Source of the DNA: Comamonadaceae bacterium
GTDB lineage: Bacteria > Pseudomonadota > Gammaproteobacteria > Burkholderiales > Burkholderiaceae_C
DNA: 64,000 nucleotides
Assembly: GCA_947476465.1 (NCBI GenBank)
Contig: CANJQN010000015.1
Coordinates: 1-64,000, forward strand
Direction of reading: 5' to 3'
Positions 28,275 to 40,380 of the stretch are shown piece after piece. The first letter of the stretch is position 1. The number at the start of each line of letters is the position of its first letter. The translations under genes were made by a program, and so were the position numbers. A model generated the notes under the pieces. That model saw only the letters and a list, made by a program, of their open reading frames with translations. It was not told the DNA's origin and made no database searches.

Positions 28275-28285
28275 GCGCCAGCTAA

Positions 28286-28561
<276 letters not shown>

Positions 28562-28568
28562 TCGCCCG

Positions 28569-29813
<1,245 letters not shown>

Positions 29814-29827
29814 CCGCCTCATCGTCC

Positions 29828-30322
29828 ATGCGCAGCGCCCCCTCGGTGTCCTACCCGGTGGGGCGTTCGCGTTTTGGTGCTTGCTTATTGGCCGGGCTCT
29901 GGCTCACCGGCCTGGCGGCCGGCCTGGCTTGGCTCGTTCCCGGTCCGGTCGACGGATGGCGTGGGGCGTTATGGGCCGGCGTCGTGGCCGCATGCGCGGC
30001 GTGGGGCTGGCGTTGGTATGTCGGGCAAGCGCATGGTCAGCTCATTTGGGACGGTGCGGCCTGGCGCTGGCACGGCGGCCTCGGGGCGATGGACGCTCTT
30101 GAACCCGATGAAACGGATCAAGTGGTGTCACTGGGGGTCGCGCTGGACCTGCAGCGTGTGCTGCTGGTGCGCTGCGTCACCGCAGGCCGCCGGCGGTCGC
30201 GCTGGCTTTGGCTGGAGTCAGGTGCTGATGCCGCGCGCTGGCGAGCGTTGCGCCGTGCGGTATATTCGCCCGCCCCCCATGAACCCCCGGCGCAGCCGCT
30301 GGGCGGGGCCAGCCTCCCATGA
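29828..30322 (+). CDS. Small membrane protein between fabF and rpoE
   Basis: 164 residues, not recognised as a named family. Two hydrophobic helices (about residues 18-37 and 45-62) are joined by VPGPVDGWRGAL. They are followed by a Trp-rich soluble region (GQLIWDGAAWRWHG, then RRSRWLWLESGADAARWRALRRAVYSP). A gene of this size and type is commonly found at this place in related betaproteobacteria. The N-terminal start at 29828 gives a two-helix protein; its stop overlaps the rpoE start by 4 bp (ATGA), implying co-translation with the sigma factor. The role is unknown. Confidence 0.72.
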   Translation: MRSAPSVSYPVGRSRFGACLLAGLWLTGLAAGLAWLVPGPVDGWRGALWAGVVAACAAWGWRWYVGQAHGQLIWDGAAWRWHGGLGAMDALEPDETDQVVSLGVALDLQRVLLVRCVTAGRRRSRWLWLESGADAARWRALRRAVYSPAPHEPPAQPLGGASLP

Positions 30323-30957
30323 ACCGCCCGCCGTCAGCCCCCGCTCCCTCCCCCCAGGACACCGACCTCGTCCTGGTGGAGCGCACCGTGGCCGGCGATC
30401 AGCGGGCCTTCGAGTTGCTGGTCATCAAGTATCAGCGCCGGATCGAGCGCCTGATCGGGCGGATGGTGCGCGACACCAACCTGGTGGAGGACATCGCCCA
30501 GGAAACCTTCATCCGCGCCTACCGGGCGCTGGCCCAGTTCCGGGGCGAGGCGCAGTTTTATACCTGGCTGTACCGGATCGCCGTCAATACCGCCAAGAAA
30601 GCCCTGATGGACCTCAAGCGCGATCCGCTGGTGTCGCAGAGCTCCCTGCGCTCGGGCGGTGACGACGACGATGAAACTTCCTCGGTGGAGAACGAACTAA
30701 CCACGTCCGAGACGCCGGAAACGGTGCTCGCCGCCAAGGAAATTGCCGCCACGGTCAACCAGGCCATGGAAGCCCTGCCCGAGGAATTGCGCCAGGCGGT
30801 CACGCTGCGCGAAATCGAGGGCCTGAGCTACGAAGAGATTGCGCAAGCCATGAACTGCCCGATCGGGACAGTGCGTTCACGCATATTCCGGGCGCGGGAG
30901 GCGATTTCCGCGAAAGTCAAGCCGATGCTGGAGAACCAGAGCGGCAAGCGCTGGTAG
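30319..30957 (+). CDS. rpoE: Extracytoplasmic sigma factor RpoE (AlgU)
   Basis: Sigma-E/AlgU, which directs transcription of envelope-stress genes. 212 residues. Region 2 has FELLVIKYQRRIERLIGRMV and the DIAQETFIRAYRAL motif; region 4 has LPEELRQAVTLREIEGLSYEEIAQAMNCPIGTVRSRIFRARE. The linker is acidic (GGDDDDETSS). ATG 30319 overlaps the preceding gene. It is followed by its anti-sigma factor. A TATATT at 30261-30266 might be a promoter -10, but no sigma-E type element was recognised. Confidence 0.96.
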   Translation: MNRPPSAPAPSPQDTDLVLVERTVAGDQRAFELLVIKYQRRIERLIGRMVRDTNLVEDIAQETFIRAYRALAQFRGEAQFYTWLYRIAVNTAKKALMDLKRDPLVSQSSLRSGGDDDDETSSVENELTTSETPETVLAAKEIAATVNQAMEALPEELRQAVTLREIEGLSYEEIAQAMNCPIGTVRSRIFRAREAISAKVKPMLENQSGKRW

Positions 30958-30977
30958 CCGCTCAACGAGGTGAGTCG

Positions 30978-31526
30978 ATGAACAAGATGAACAACCAAGA
31001 ACTGCTCTCGGCCCTGGCCGATGGACAACTGAGCGGCACCGAGCTGGCCGAAGGGCTGCGGGTGCTGGGCGAAGATGCCGAGGCAGTGTCGGCTTGGCGC
31101 GCATGGCACCTCATCGGTGACGTGATGCGCTCGCCTGAGCTGGCCGCCGGCACGCCCACCGACCGGTTCATGAGCCGGCTGTCTCAGCGGCTGGCCGCCG
31201 AGGCGGCGCCACTGCCGCTGGCAGTTGAAAGTGCGATCACGGCGGCCGAGCCGGCCAACGATGCCGTGTTCCGCTGGAAGCTCGTCGCGGGGCTGGCATC
31301 GGTCGCCGCGGTGGTCGCCGTGGGTTGGACGCTCCTGTCCTCCCAGGGCCTGGCGCCGGCCGGGGCGCAGCTGGCCGCGGCGCCGGCCACTCAGGGCGGC
31401 GTGATGATCCGCGATGCGCAGCTCGACGAGCTGCTGGCGGCGCACCGCCAACTGGGTGACACGACCGCCTTGCAGATGCCGGCCCGGTTCCTTCGCAATG
31501 CCACCTTTGAAGGCCCGACGCGCTGA
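30978..31526 (+). CDS. rseA: Anti-sigma-E factor RseA (MucA)
   Basis: Inner-membrane inhibitor of RpoE, released by regulated proteolysis. 182 residues. The cytoplasmic RseA_N part (NNQELLSALADGQLSGTELAEGL and AWRAWHLIGDVMRS) binds the sigma factor. One transmembrane helix lies at about residues 95-115 (LVAGLASVAAVVAVGWTLL), and a periplasmic part ends in a basic tail. Directly after rpoE, in the usual order. Confidence 0.92.
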   Translation: MNKMNNQELLSALADGQLSGTELAEGLRVLGEDAEAVSAWRAWHLIGDVMRSPELAAGTPTDRFMSRLSQRLAAEAAPLPLAVESAITAAEPANDAVFRWKLVAGLASVAAVVAVGWTLLSSQGLAPAGAQLAAAPATQGGVMIRDAQLDELLAAHRQLGDTTALQMPARFLRNATFEGPTR

Positions 31527-31538
31527 CAGTCGGCATTC

Positions 31539-32570
31539 ATGAATACGGCCACCATGACTTCCCTGCTCCTGCCGTCATCCGCGATCCGCCGCATCGGCCG
31601 TTGGCTGTTGATCGCCGCGTTCGGTGCCGTCGCCGGCATGAGTTTCGCGCAGGCACCCGCCAGCTCGAAGCCCAGTGACCGCAGCATCGCCGAATGGCTC
31701 AGCCGCCTTCAGATGGCGCCGCAGCAGCACAGCTACATCGGCACCTTTGTGGTCTCTTCCAATGCCGGCGCGATGTCCAGCGCCCGAATCTGGCATGCCT
31801 GCGATGCCGAGCGGCAGGTCGAGCGGGTCGAGAACCTCACCGGCGCGCCGCGCAGCACGTTCCGCCACAACGAAGAGGTCGTCACCTTCTTTCCCGAACA
31901 GAAGCTGGTGCGCACTGAGCGCCGAGAATCGCTTGGACGCTTTCCGCAGTTGCCCAAGTCGACCGAGGCGTCAATCGGCGAGTACTACACCGTGCGCGTG
32001 GCGGGTGCCGAGCGCGTGGCGGGATTCGACGCCGACGTGGTGCTCTTGGCGGCACGTGACCCGCTGCGTTTCGGCTATCGCATCTGGAGCGAGCGCCGCA
32101 CTGGCCTGATGGTCAAGATGCAGACTCTGGGTCTGGAAGGGGAGGTGCTGGAGCAGGCGGCATTCTCCGAGCTGGCATTCGACCCCGCCCTTCGCACCAG
32201 CAAGCTCGCACAGATGATGGTTCCGCCCGAGGGCTGGCGCGTCGAGCGCAGCGAGGCGGTCAAGACCACAGCGCAGGCCGAGGGCTGGGCCATGAAGTCC
32301 GCCGTCGGCGGCTTCCAACCCACCAACTGTTACCGGCGGCGCGCCGTTGCCGGAGAGGCCATGCAATGGGCGTTCTCGGATGGCCTGGCCTCGGTGTCAC
32401 TGTTCGTCGAGCCGTACGACCGCCAGCGTCACCTGCAGGAGGGGCTGATGGCCTCCGGCGCCACGCATACGCTGACGCACCGCATACAGGGTTGGTGGCT
32501 CACGGCGGTGGGTGAGGTCCCGCCGCAGACCTTGCGTGCGTTTGCTCAAAACCTTGAGCGCCGCAAGTAA
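31539..32570 (+). CDS. rseB: Periplasmic RseB/MucB protein
   Basis: Periplasmic protein that protects RseA from cleavage. 343 residues with an N-terminal signal peptide (IRRIGRWLLIAAFGAVAGMSFAQA, cleavage near residue 38). The MucB/RseB domains follow: YIGTFVVSSNAGAMSSARIWHA and a C-terminal domain with WAFSDGLASVSLFVEPYD. The start is ATG 31539. Located between rseA and the mucD-type protease. Confidence 0.93.
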   Translation: MNTATMTSLLLPSSAIRRIGRWLLIAAFGAVAGMSFAQAPASSKPSDRSIAEWLSRLQMAPQQHSYIGTFVVSSNAGAMSSARIWHACDAERQVERVENLTGAPRSTFRHNEEVVTFFPEQKLVRTERRESLGRFPQLPKSTEASIGEYYTVRVAGAERVAGFDADVVLLAARDPLRFGYRIWSERRTGLMVKMQTLGLEGEVLEQAAFSELAFDPALRTSKLAQMMVPPEGWRVERSEAVKTTAQAEGWAMKSAVGGFQPTNCYRRRAVAGEAMQWAFSDGLASVSLFVEPYDRQRHLQEGLMASGATHTLTHRIQGWWLTAVGEVPPQTLRAFAQNLERRK

Positions 32571-32675
32571 GCCCCCATCTGAGCGGCACACGGGGCTCTG
32601 GCGATGAACCATTTCAAGGATGAGGGTTCTGACTCAGAGTCCGAACCCTCCCGATTTCATTTTTCAGAGGTGAAC

Positions 32676-34166
32676 ATGCTCCCCAACGGTTGGATGAACC
32701 TGCGCGCCCGCACGCTGGCTGGCGCGCTGACGCTGGCGGCCGCCGCTGCGCTGCTGCCGATGCCACAGGCCATGGCCCAGTCGGCGCCCCAGATCGGCCT
32801 GCCTGACCTCACGGGGCTGGTCGAGCAGGTCGGCCCGGCGGTGGTGAATATCCGCACGCTCGAGCGCGTCCGTTCCAGCAGGGCACAGCTGCCGCCCGGC
32901 ACGGACGACGACATGCAGGAGTTTTTCCGGCGCTTTTTCGGCCAGCCCGCGCCGGGCACGCCGCGGCAGGGCCCCCGCCCGAACCGCCCCGACAACGACG
33001 AGGCTCAGCCACGCGGCGTGGGTTCCGGCTTCATCCTTTCGGCCGACGGTTTCGTCATGACCAACGCGCACGTCGTCGAAGGCGCCGATGAGGTGCTGGT
33101 GACGCTGCCCGACAAGCGCGAATTCAAGGCGCGCGTGGTGGGCACACCCGATCGGCGCACCGATGTCGCCGTGCTCAAGATCGAAGCTAGCGGCCTGCCC
33201 TTCGTGCGGATCGGCGACGCCACCAAGCTCAAGGTGGGCGAGTGGGTCATGGCCATCGGCTCGCCCTTCGGTCTGGACAACACCGTCACGGCCGGCATCA
33301 TCAGCGCCAAGGCGCGCGACACCGGCGACTACCTGCCCCTGATCCAGACCGACGTCGCGATCAACCCAGGCAACTCAGGCGGACCGCTCATCAACCTGCG
33401 TGGCGAGGTGATCGGCATCAACAGCCAGATCTACTCTCGTTCGGGCGGCTTCATGGGCATCTCCTTCGCGATCCCGATCGACGAGGCCGTGCGTGTCGCC
33501 GACCAGCTGCGCTCGAGCGGCCGCGTCACGCGCGGACGCATCGGCGTGCAGATCGACCAGGTCACCAAGGACGTCGCCGAGTCGATTGGCCTGGGCAAGC
33601 CCCAGGGTGCGCTGGTGCGCAGCGTCGAGAGCGGCTCGCCGGCCGAACGCGCTGGCGTCGAGGCGGGCGACATCATCGTTCGCTTAGAAGGCCGCACGAT
33701 CGACCGCGCCAGCGATCTGCCCCGCCTGGTGGGCAGCACCAAGCCTGGCTCACGGGTGACCCTCACCGTGTTCCGTCGTGGCGCCACCCGTGATCTGCAG
33801 GTTCAGGTCGCAGAGATCGAACCCGAGCGCGCGCAGCGCCGGGCCGCCGGGCCGGCGCAACCCGAGTCGCGGCCGCTGGCATCGGCCGCCGCGCAATCGC
33901 TGGGCATCGGCGTCGTGGACCTCACCGACGCGCAAAAGCGCGAACTCAAGCTCAAGGGCGGCGTACGGGTCGAGACGGTGGCCGAACCGGCGGCGCGCGC
34001 CGATCTGCGCGAGGGCGATGTGATCGTCTCGGTCGGCAATACCGAGGTCGCCAATGTGCGCGAATTCGATGCGGCCATTACCAAGATCGATCGCAGCAAG
34101 CCGGTTCCGCTGCTCCTGCGGCGCGGTGAGCTGGCTACTTATCTTGTGATCAGGCCGCAGCGCTGA
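32676..34166 (+). CDS. mucD: Periplasmic DegP/MucD-type serine protease-chaperone
   Basis: HtrA-family protease of the sigma-E operon. About 496 residues. Signal peptide through AQSAPQ (cleavage near residue 35). The trypsin-like domain has the triad His132 (TNAHVVEGADE), Asp163 (RRTDVAVLKIE) and Ser234 (NPGNSGGPLINL). Two PDZ domains follow (about residues 285-385 and 400-490). It degrades misfolded envelope proteins. ATG 32676 has AGAGG upstream; an earlier in-frame ATG at 32604 gives a non-signal N-terminus and was rejected. Confidence 0.95.
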   Translation: MLPNGWMNLRARTLAGALTLAAAAALLPMPQAMAQSAPQIGLPDLTGLVEQVGPAVVNIRTLERVRSSRAQLPPGTDDDMQEFFRRFFGQPAPGTPRQGPRPNRPDNDEAQPRGVGSGFILSADGFVMTNAHVVEGADEVLVTLPDKREFKARVVGTPDRRTDVAVLKIEASGLPFVRIGDATKLKVGEWVMAIGSPFGLDNTVTAGIISAKARDTGDYLPLIQTDVAINPGNSGGPLINLRGEVIGINSQIYSRSGGFMGISFAIPIDEAVRVADQLRSSGRVTRGRIGVQIDQVTKDVAESIGLGKPQGALVRSVESGSPAERAGVEAGDIIVRLEGRTIDRASDLPRLVGSTKPGSRVTLTVFRRGATRDLQVQVAEIEPERAQRRAAGPAQPESRPLASAAAQSLGIGVVDLTDAQKRELKLKGGVRVETVAEPAARADLREGDVIVSVGNTEVANVREFDAAITKIDRSKPVPLLLRRGELATYLVIRPQR

Positions 34167-34194
34167 GCCCCGGAAGAGCGCCCAAGCTGGCCCC

Positions 34195-34230
34195 AAAAGC
34201 CCCCGGCCCGCTCTCGGGTTTAGGGGCTTT
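34195..34230 (+). terminator. Hairpin terminator after mucD
   Basis: AAAGCCCC (from 34196) pairs with GGGGCTTT (34223-34230), with inner CCCG/CGGG steps. It is followed by GCTTGTTACAAGC and later a T8 tract at 34252-34259. It is a plausible end of the sigma-E operon transcript. Confidence 0.5.
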
Positions 34231-34534
34231 GCTTGTTACAAGCGCGCACGGTTTTTTTTGCAAGGTCAATGGATGAGCATAGCGCCGGTTGGCGCTTACT
34301 GACTTGGCGGGGGGCTCTTCGACACAGTTCGATAGAATCCTTGCTTCCCAAGGCTGTTTGAATGCATATAGAAGCACCAAACTGCCACCATGTGGTTTGC
34401 CCCAGGCATAACTTTTTCCCGTCCACAGATCACCCACATGTTGTCCCTGTGGCGGCGTTCAGACGTTGTTTATAAGCTGTGAATAACTTTCATGTTGCTG
34501 CCCTGCAACTTGCCCTTGCCAGCCGTGGCGTCGA
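34231..34534. other. Gap between mucD and lepA, no gene
   Basis: About 300 bp with lower GC than its neighbours and no believable gene on either strand. It contains one DnaA-box-like nonamer (reverse TTATTCACA at 34478-34486) and a T8 tract at 34252-34259. Repeated TTGCCCTTG words lie near 34510 and 34582. No replication origin is indicated by a single box. Confidence 0.6.
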
Positions 34535-34562
34535 TGGACGGGCGGGGGTTTTTGCCTACAAT
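34535..34562 (+). promoter_or_regulatory. Candidate sigma-70 promoter for a short RNA upstream of lepA
   Basis: A -35-like TGGACG at 34535-34540, 16 bases, then TACAAT at 34557-34562. TACAAT is a good -10; the -35 matches TTGACA at 4 of 6 positions. A transcript would begin near 34569 and meet the strong terminator at 34603-34633. See the ncRNA entry. Confidence 0.5.
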
Positions 34563-34568
34563 GAAGTT

Positions 34569-34633
34569 CCAACTATCGCAGTTGCCCTTGATTGTTGGTT
34601 CAGGGCGCGTCGCCACTCGACGCGCCCTTTTTT
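34569..34633 (+). ncRNA. Candidate small RNA or lepA leader/attenuator
   Basis: From the predicted start (about 34569) to the T-tract of a perfect terminator is about 65 nt. The 5' part (GTTCCAACTATCGCAG...) is unpaired-looking and contains TTGCCCTTG. No Rfam family or 6S-like bulge structure was recognised. Because lepA starts only 46 bases downstream and no other lepA promoter was seen, this could instead be an attenuated leader of the lepA-lepB operon. Existence of the RNA is inferred from promoter and terminator spacing only. Confidence 0.4.
34603..34633 (+). terminator. Strong intrinsic terminator 45 bp before lepA
   Basis: GGGCGCGTCG (34603-34612) pairs perfectly with CGACGCGCCC (34618-34627) around a CCACT loop, followed at once by T6 (34628-34633). 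This is the clearest intrinsic terminator in the window. It faces lepA and lies between a candidate promoter and the lepA start. Confidence 0.85.
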
Positions 34634-34678
34634 CTTGTCCGCACCCTTTTGAATTCAATCACTTAAGTCTTCCCGTTG

Positions 34679-36486
<1,808 letters not shown>

Positions 36487-36487
<1 letters not shown>

Positions 36488-37455
36488 TGCAGGCACTGAC
36501 CGCCGCGGTGCTCGCGGCCTTCGCCGTCTACGCCGGCGCCTGGTACATGGGCGCGCTGGAAGGCAATTTCGCCCTGCTGCTGTTGCTGGCCACCGTGGTC
36601 ACCGGTGTCTACTGGGTAGCCGAGCGCCTGTACTTCCTGCCCCAACGCCGCCGGGCCGTGGCCCGGCTCGAGGCCGACGCCCTCCAGCGCCGCGCCAGCC
36701 TGGCCGCCCAAGGCATCACCCAGACCGACGGCACCGACCTCGCCCCGGCGCGCGAGCGCCTGCTGATGCAGCCCTGGTGGCTCGATTGGACGGCCGGCCT
36801 GTTTCCGGTGATCCTGGCGGTGTTTTTTCTGCGATCGTTCCTGTTCGAACCCTTCAAGATCCCCTCGGGTTCCATGATCCCCACGCTGCTGGTCGGCGAT
36901 CTGATCCTGGTGAACAAGTACACCTATGGTGTGCGACTGCCGGTGGTCAACACCAAGCTGACCGAGGGCACGCCGCCCCAGCGTGGCGACGTGATGGTGT
37001 TCCGCTACCCGCCCAAGCCCAGCCTGGACTACATCAAGCGGGTGGTGGGCGTTCCCGGCGATGAGGTGGCCTACCTGAACAAGCGGCTCACGATCAACGG
37101 CCAGCCGGTTGCTACGCAGGCGGTCGAGGACTTCTTCGAGCGCGAGGCCATGCGTTATGCCAAGCAGTTCCAGGAGCAGTTTGGCGCCAAGTCCCACCGC
37201 ATCCTGATCGACCCGCAGCGCCCGGCCTTCATTCCCGGCGCGGAGGATTTCCCGGGCCGCGACCAATGCCGCTATAGCGTGGAGGGGGTTGCGTGCAAGG
37301 TCCCGCCCGGGCACTATTTCATGATGGGCGACAACCGCGATAATTCACTGGATTCGAGGTTCTGGGGATTCGTCCCCGATCGCAACATCGTCGGCAAGGC
37401 ATTCTTCATCTGGATGAACTTTGGCGACCTGGGGCGTGTCGGCGGGTTCGAGTGA
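36487..37455 (+). CDS. lepB: Signal peptidase I
   Basis: Membrane protease that removes signal peptides of exported proteins. 322 residues. Membrane helices lie at about residues 3-20, 28-48 and 103-118. The catalytic Ser129 (PSGSMIPTLLVGD) and Lys184 (DYIKRVVGVPGDE) are clear, as is the C-terminal MGDNRDNSLDSRFWGFV box. Directly coupled to lepA. Confidence 0.96.
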
Positions 37456-37486
37456 GGGGTTCTTCCAAAAAGTGCGAGGTGATTGC

Positions 37487-37843
37487 ATGACGTATCGTTC
37501 CGCCACAAGGCAACGTGGCATTTCCATCCTGGCTGTGACCTTCGTCATCGCCGTCTTGGCTGTCAGCGGTCTGCTGGTGGCGCGCGTCGTTCCGACGTTC
37601 ATCGAGTACCAGGGCGTTTTGCGCGCGGCCAACAAGTCCAAGGAAGGCAACACGCCGGCCGAGGTGCGGGTCATCTTCGACAAGGCCGCCGAGATCGAGG
37701 ACATCAAGTCGATCCAGGGCAAGGACCTCGATGTCAGCAAGGACGCCAACGGCAACGTGGTGGTTCGCTTCTCCTACGACCGCGAGTTGCCCCTGGGCGG
37801 CCCGGTGTCCCTGAAGATCCACTACGAGGGCAAGTCCCTCTGA
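37487..37843 (+). CDS. DUF4845 membrane protein
   Basis: 118-residue protein of the DUF4845 type found between lepB and rnc in Burkholderiales. A single N-terminal transmembrane helix (about residues 13-32, GISILAVTFVIAVLAVSGLL) resembles a pilin-like anchor. The rest is a small periplasmic or cytoplasmic domain (VRVIFDKAAEIEDIKSI and VSLKIHYEGKSL). The start is ATG 37487. rnc starts 4 bases after the stop. Confidence 0.85.
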   Translation: MTYRSATRQRGISILAVTFVIAVLAVSGLLVARVVPTFIEYQGVLRAANKSKEGNTPAEVRVIFDKAAEIEDIKSIQGKDLDVSKDANGNVVVRFSYDRELPLGGPVSLKIHYEGKSL

Positions 37844-37847
37844 GCTG

Positions 37848-38564
37848 ATGGCCATTGCCCCAGCCGCGCCAGCGGCGTCTCATGCCGCCCTGGAGGGGTT
37901 GCAGCAGCGGCTGCAGCATCGCTTCTCCGATTCCCAACTGCTGGTGCGCGCCGTCACGCACCGCAGCTTCTCGGCTGAGCACAACGAGCGTCTTGAATTT
38001 CTCGGCGACTCGGTCCTTAATCTGGCCGTCGCCAAGCTTGTCTACGAGCGCCTGCATGAGCTGCCCGAGGGCGACCTGTCCCGCGTGCGTGCGAGCCTGG
38101 TGCGTCAGGAAACCCTGCACCAGCTGGCCGTGACGCTCGGCTTGCCCGAGGTGCTGCGCCTGGGCGAAGGCGAAGCCCGCTCCGGCGGAAACACGCGCCC
38201 CTCGATCCTGGCCGACGCCCTTGAGGCGGTGATCGGCGCGGTCTGCCTCGATGTCGACTTCGCCACCGCCGAGGCGCTGGTCCGCCGGCTCTTTCAAGAC
38301 GTCGACATCCGCCCCGAGATGACCGCCGCCGCCAAGGACCCCAAGACCGAGCTGCAGGAATGGCTCCAGGGGCGGCGCATGAAGCTGCCGATCTACCGGG
38401 TAGCCGCCACCTTGGGCGCGGCCCACAAACAAACTTTTGACGTGGAGTGCGAGATTCCCGAGCTGCGCGCCGTCGAACGCGGTATTGGCGCTTCGCGGCG
38501 CGCGGCCGAGCAGGCCGCCGCCGCAGCGATGATGCTCGCGCTCAAAAGCAGGAAAGCAGGATGA
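37848..38564 (+). CDS. rnc: Ribonuclease III
   Basis: Double-strand RNA endonuclease that processes rRNA precursors. 238 residues. The nuclease signature is [18 protein letters not shown], with a second acidic motif [15 protein letters not shown]. The double-stranded RNA-binding domain lies at about residues 163-232. The start ATG 37848 lies 4 bp after the DUF4845 gene. The last 4 bases overlap the era start. Confidence 0.96.
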   Translation: MAIAPAAPAASHAALEGLQQRLQHRFSDSQLLVRAVTHRSFSAEHNERLEFLGDSVLNLAVAKLVYERLHELPEGDLSRVRASLVRQETLHQLAVTLGLPEVLRLGEGEARSGGNTRPSILADALEAVIGAVCLDVDFATAEALVRRLFQDVDIRPEMTAAAKDPKTELQEWLQGRRMKLPIYRVAATLGAAHKQTFDVECEIPELRAVERGIGASRRAAEQAAAAAMMLALKSRKAG

Positions 38565-39607
38565 ACGCGACCGATCCCCCGTCCACACCGCCACCGCCAC
38601 CGCAAGCGCAAGCGCAAGCGCAAGCGCAGCAAGCACCTGGCCCGACCGAGGCGCCGCCGACCGAAGCCGACCCGCCCGGCATCGAGGCCGCGCCCGCCGC
38701 CGTGGCCGCCGCTGACCAGCGCTGCGGCTTGATCGCGATCGTGGGCAAGCCCAACGTCGGCAAGTCGACGCTGCTCAATGCCCTGGTCGGCCAGAAGATC
38801 AGCATCACCTCGCGCAAGGCGCAGACCACGCGGCATCGCATCACCGGCATCCGCACCCGCGGCGCCACGCAGTTCGTGTTCGTGGACACGCCTGGCTTTC
38901 AGACCCGCCACAACACGGCCTTGAACAAGTCGCTGAACAAGACCGTGCTGGGCGCCGTCGGCGACGTCGACCTGGTGCTGTTCGTGGTCGAGGCCGGCAG
39001 CTTCACCCTGGCCGACGCCAAGGTGCTGTCCCTGCTCAAGCCCGGCATCCCGGCGTTGCTGGTGGCCAACAAGCTCGACGAAGTGCACCGCCGTGGCGAG
39101 ATCGCGCCGTGGCTGCGCGACATGCAGCAGCGCCACGATTTCGCCGAGTTCGTGCCCATGTCCGCCAAGAGCGCCAAGGATATCGAGCGCCTGTTCGGCA
39201 TCGTCGCCAAGTACCTGCCGCAGCAGCCCTGGTCGTACGAGCAAGACGAGCTGACCGACCGCAGCGAGAAATTCCTCGCCAGCGAGACCGTGCGCGAGAA
39301 GCTGTTCCGCTTCACCGGCGACGAGCTGCCCTACACCTCCACCGTGGTGATCGACAAGTTCGAGGAAGAGCCCAGCCCGAAGCACGGCCGCATGGTGCGC
39401 ATCGCGGCCACCATCATCGTCGAACGCGACAGCCACAAGGCGATGGTCATCGGCGACAAGGGCGAGAAGCTCAAGCGCATCGGCACCGAAGCCCGCCAGG
39501 AGCTCGAAAAGCTGCTGAGCGCCAAGGTGTTCATCGAGATCTGGGTCAAGGTGCGCACCGGCTGGGCCGACGACGAGGCCCGCGTGCGCAGCTTCGGCTA
39601 CGAGTAG
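38561..39607 (+). CDS. era: GTPase Era with an Ala/Pro/Gln-rich N-terminal extension
   Basis: Era binds 16S rRNA and aids 30S assembly. 348 residues; typical Era is about 300, so about 50 residues are extra at the N-terminus. The extra part is low-complexity ([16 protein letters not shown]...), encoded by a hexanucleotide GCAAGC repeat at 38602-38628. The GTPase domain follows: [11 protein letters not shown] (G1), DTPGF (G3), NKLDE (G4) and SAKSAK (G5), then the KH domain near the C-terminus with [24 protein letters not shown] 38561 overlaps rnc (ATGA); no in-frame Met is available just before the GTPase core. Confidence 0.94.
   Translation: MNATDPPSTPPPPPQAQAQAQAQQAPGPTEAPPTEADPPGIEAAPAAVAAADQRCGLIAIVGKPNVGKSTLLNALVGQKISITSRKAQTTRHRITGIRTRGATQFVFVDTPGFQTRHNTALNKSLNKTVLGAVGDVDLVLFVVEAGSFTLADAKVLSLLKPGIPALLVANKLDEVHRRGEIAPWLRDMQQRHDFAEFVPMSAKSAKDIERLFGIVAKYLPQQPWSYEQDELTDRSEKFLASETVREKLFRFTGDELPYTSTVVIDKFEEEPSPKHGRMVRIAATIIVERDSHKAMVIGDKGEKLKRIGTEARQELEKLLSAKVFIEIWVKVRTGWADDEARVRSFGYE
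38602..38628 (+). repeat. Hexanucleotide microsatellite in era
   Basis: Tandem GCAAGC units encode the Gln-Ala alternation of the Era extension. Each unit is two codons, so slippage would change length without a frameshift. Confidence 0.7.
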
Positions 39608-39611
39608 TGGC

Positions 39612-40367
39612 GTGCGCCCGCGCCGCATCTCCGATGAACCCGGCTTCGTGCTCCATCGCTACGACTGGAGCGAATCGAGCCTGATTCTTGAGGTGTTCAC
39701 GCGCGCCCACGGCCGTGTAGCGCTGGTGGCCAAGGGCGCCAAGAAGCCCAGCTCCAACTTCCGCCCGGTGCTGCTGCCGCTGCAGCTGCTGCGGCTGGCC
39801 TTCGGCGCCGAGGGGGAGATCCGCACCTTGAAGGACGCCGAATGGGCTGGCGGGCAGGTCATGCCGACCGGCGACGCGCTGCTGTCGGGCTACTACCTCA
39901 ACGAGCTGCTGCTGCGGCTGCTGGCGCGCGACGACCCGCATCCGGCCCTGTTCGACAGCTACCGCTCCACCGTGCAGGTGCTGGCCTCCGAGCATGTCGA
40001 GGCCCTTCAGCCGGCGCTGCGTGCCTTCGAGCTGCTGGTGCTGCGCCAGACCGGCCTGCTGCCGGCGCTGGACACCCAGACCCTGGCCATGGCGCCTTTG
40101 CAGCCCGAAGGCCGCTACAGCCTGGTGCCCGAAGGCGGCCTGGTGCAGGCCCGCGCCGATGCCGACGACCGTGCCAGCCTGCCCGGCGCGCGCTGGGTGG
40201 CCCTGGAGGCGGCGCTGAACGACGCCGCGCCTTTCCACGCCACGCTGCGCGAGGCCGCCGCCAGCATGAATGAGCTCAAGCCGCAGTTGCGCGTCTTGCT
40301 CCACTACCATTGCGGTGTTTCCACGCTACGCACCCGGCAGCTGATGATGGACCTGCAGTCCCTCTGA
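39612..40367 (+). CDS. recO: DNA repair protein RecO
   Basis: RecFOR-pathway mediator that anneals DNA and loads RecA. 251 residues. The N-terminal OB fold ([40 protein letters not shown]) is followed by a helical C-domain ([24 protein letters not shown], then [14 protein letters not shown]). The zinc cysteines of some RecO proteins are not present. The start is GTG 39612, 4 bases after the era stop. Confidence 0.93.
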   Translation: MRPRRISDEPGFVLHRYDWSESSLILEVFTRAHGRVALVAKGAKKPSSNFRPVLLPLQLLRLAFGAEGEIRTLKDAEWAGGQVMPTGDALLSGYYLNELLLRLLARDDPHPALFDSYRSTVQVLASEHVEALQPALRAFELLVLRQTGLLPALDTQTLAMAPLQPEGRYSLVPEGGLVQARADADDRASLPGARWVALEAALNDAAPFHATLREAAASMNELKPQLRVLLHYHCGVSTLRTRQLMMDLQSL

Positions 40368-40380
40368 GCGCCGGCATTCC

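Noticed and set aside
34478..34486. DnaA-box-like nonamer TTATTCACA near lepA
   Set aside because: Single box, no cluster, no AT-rich unwinding region, and no dnaA or dnaN nearby; not a replication origin.
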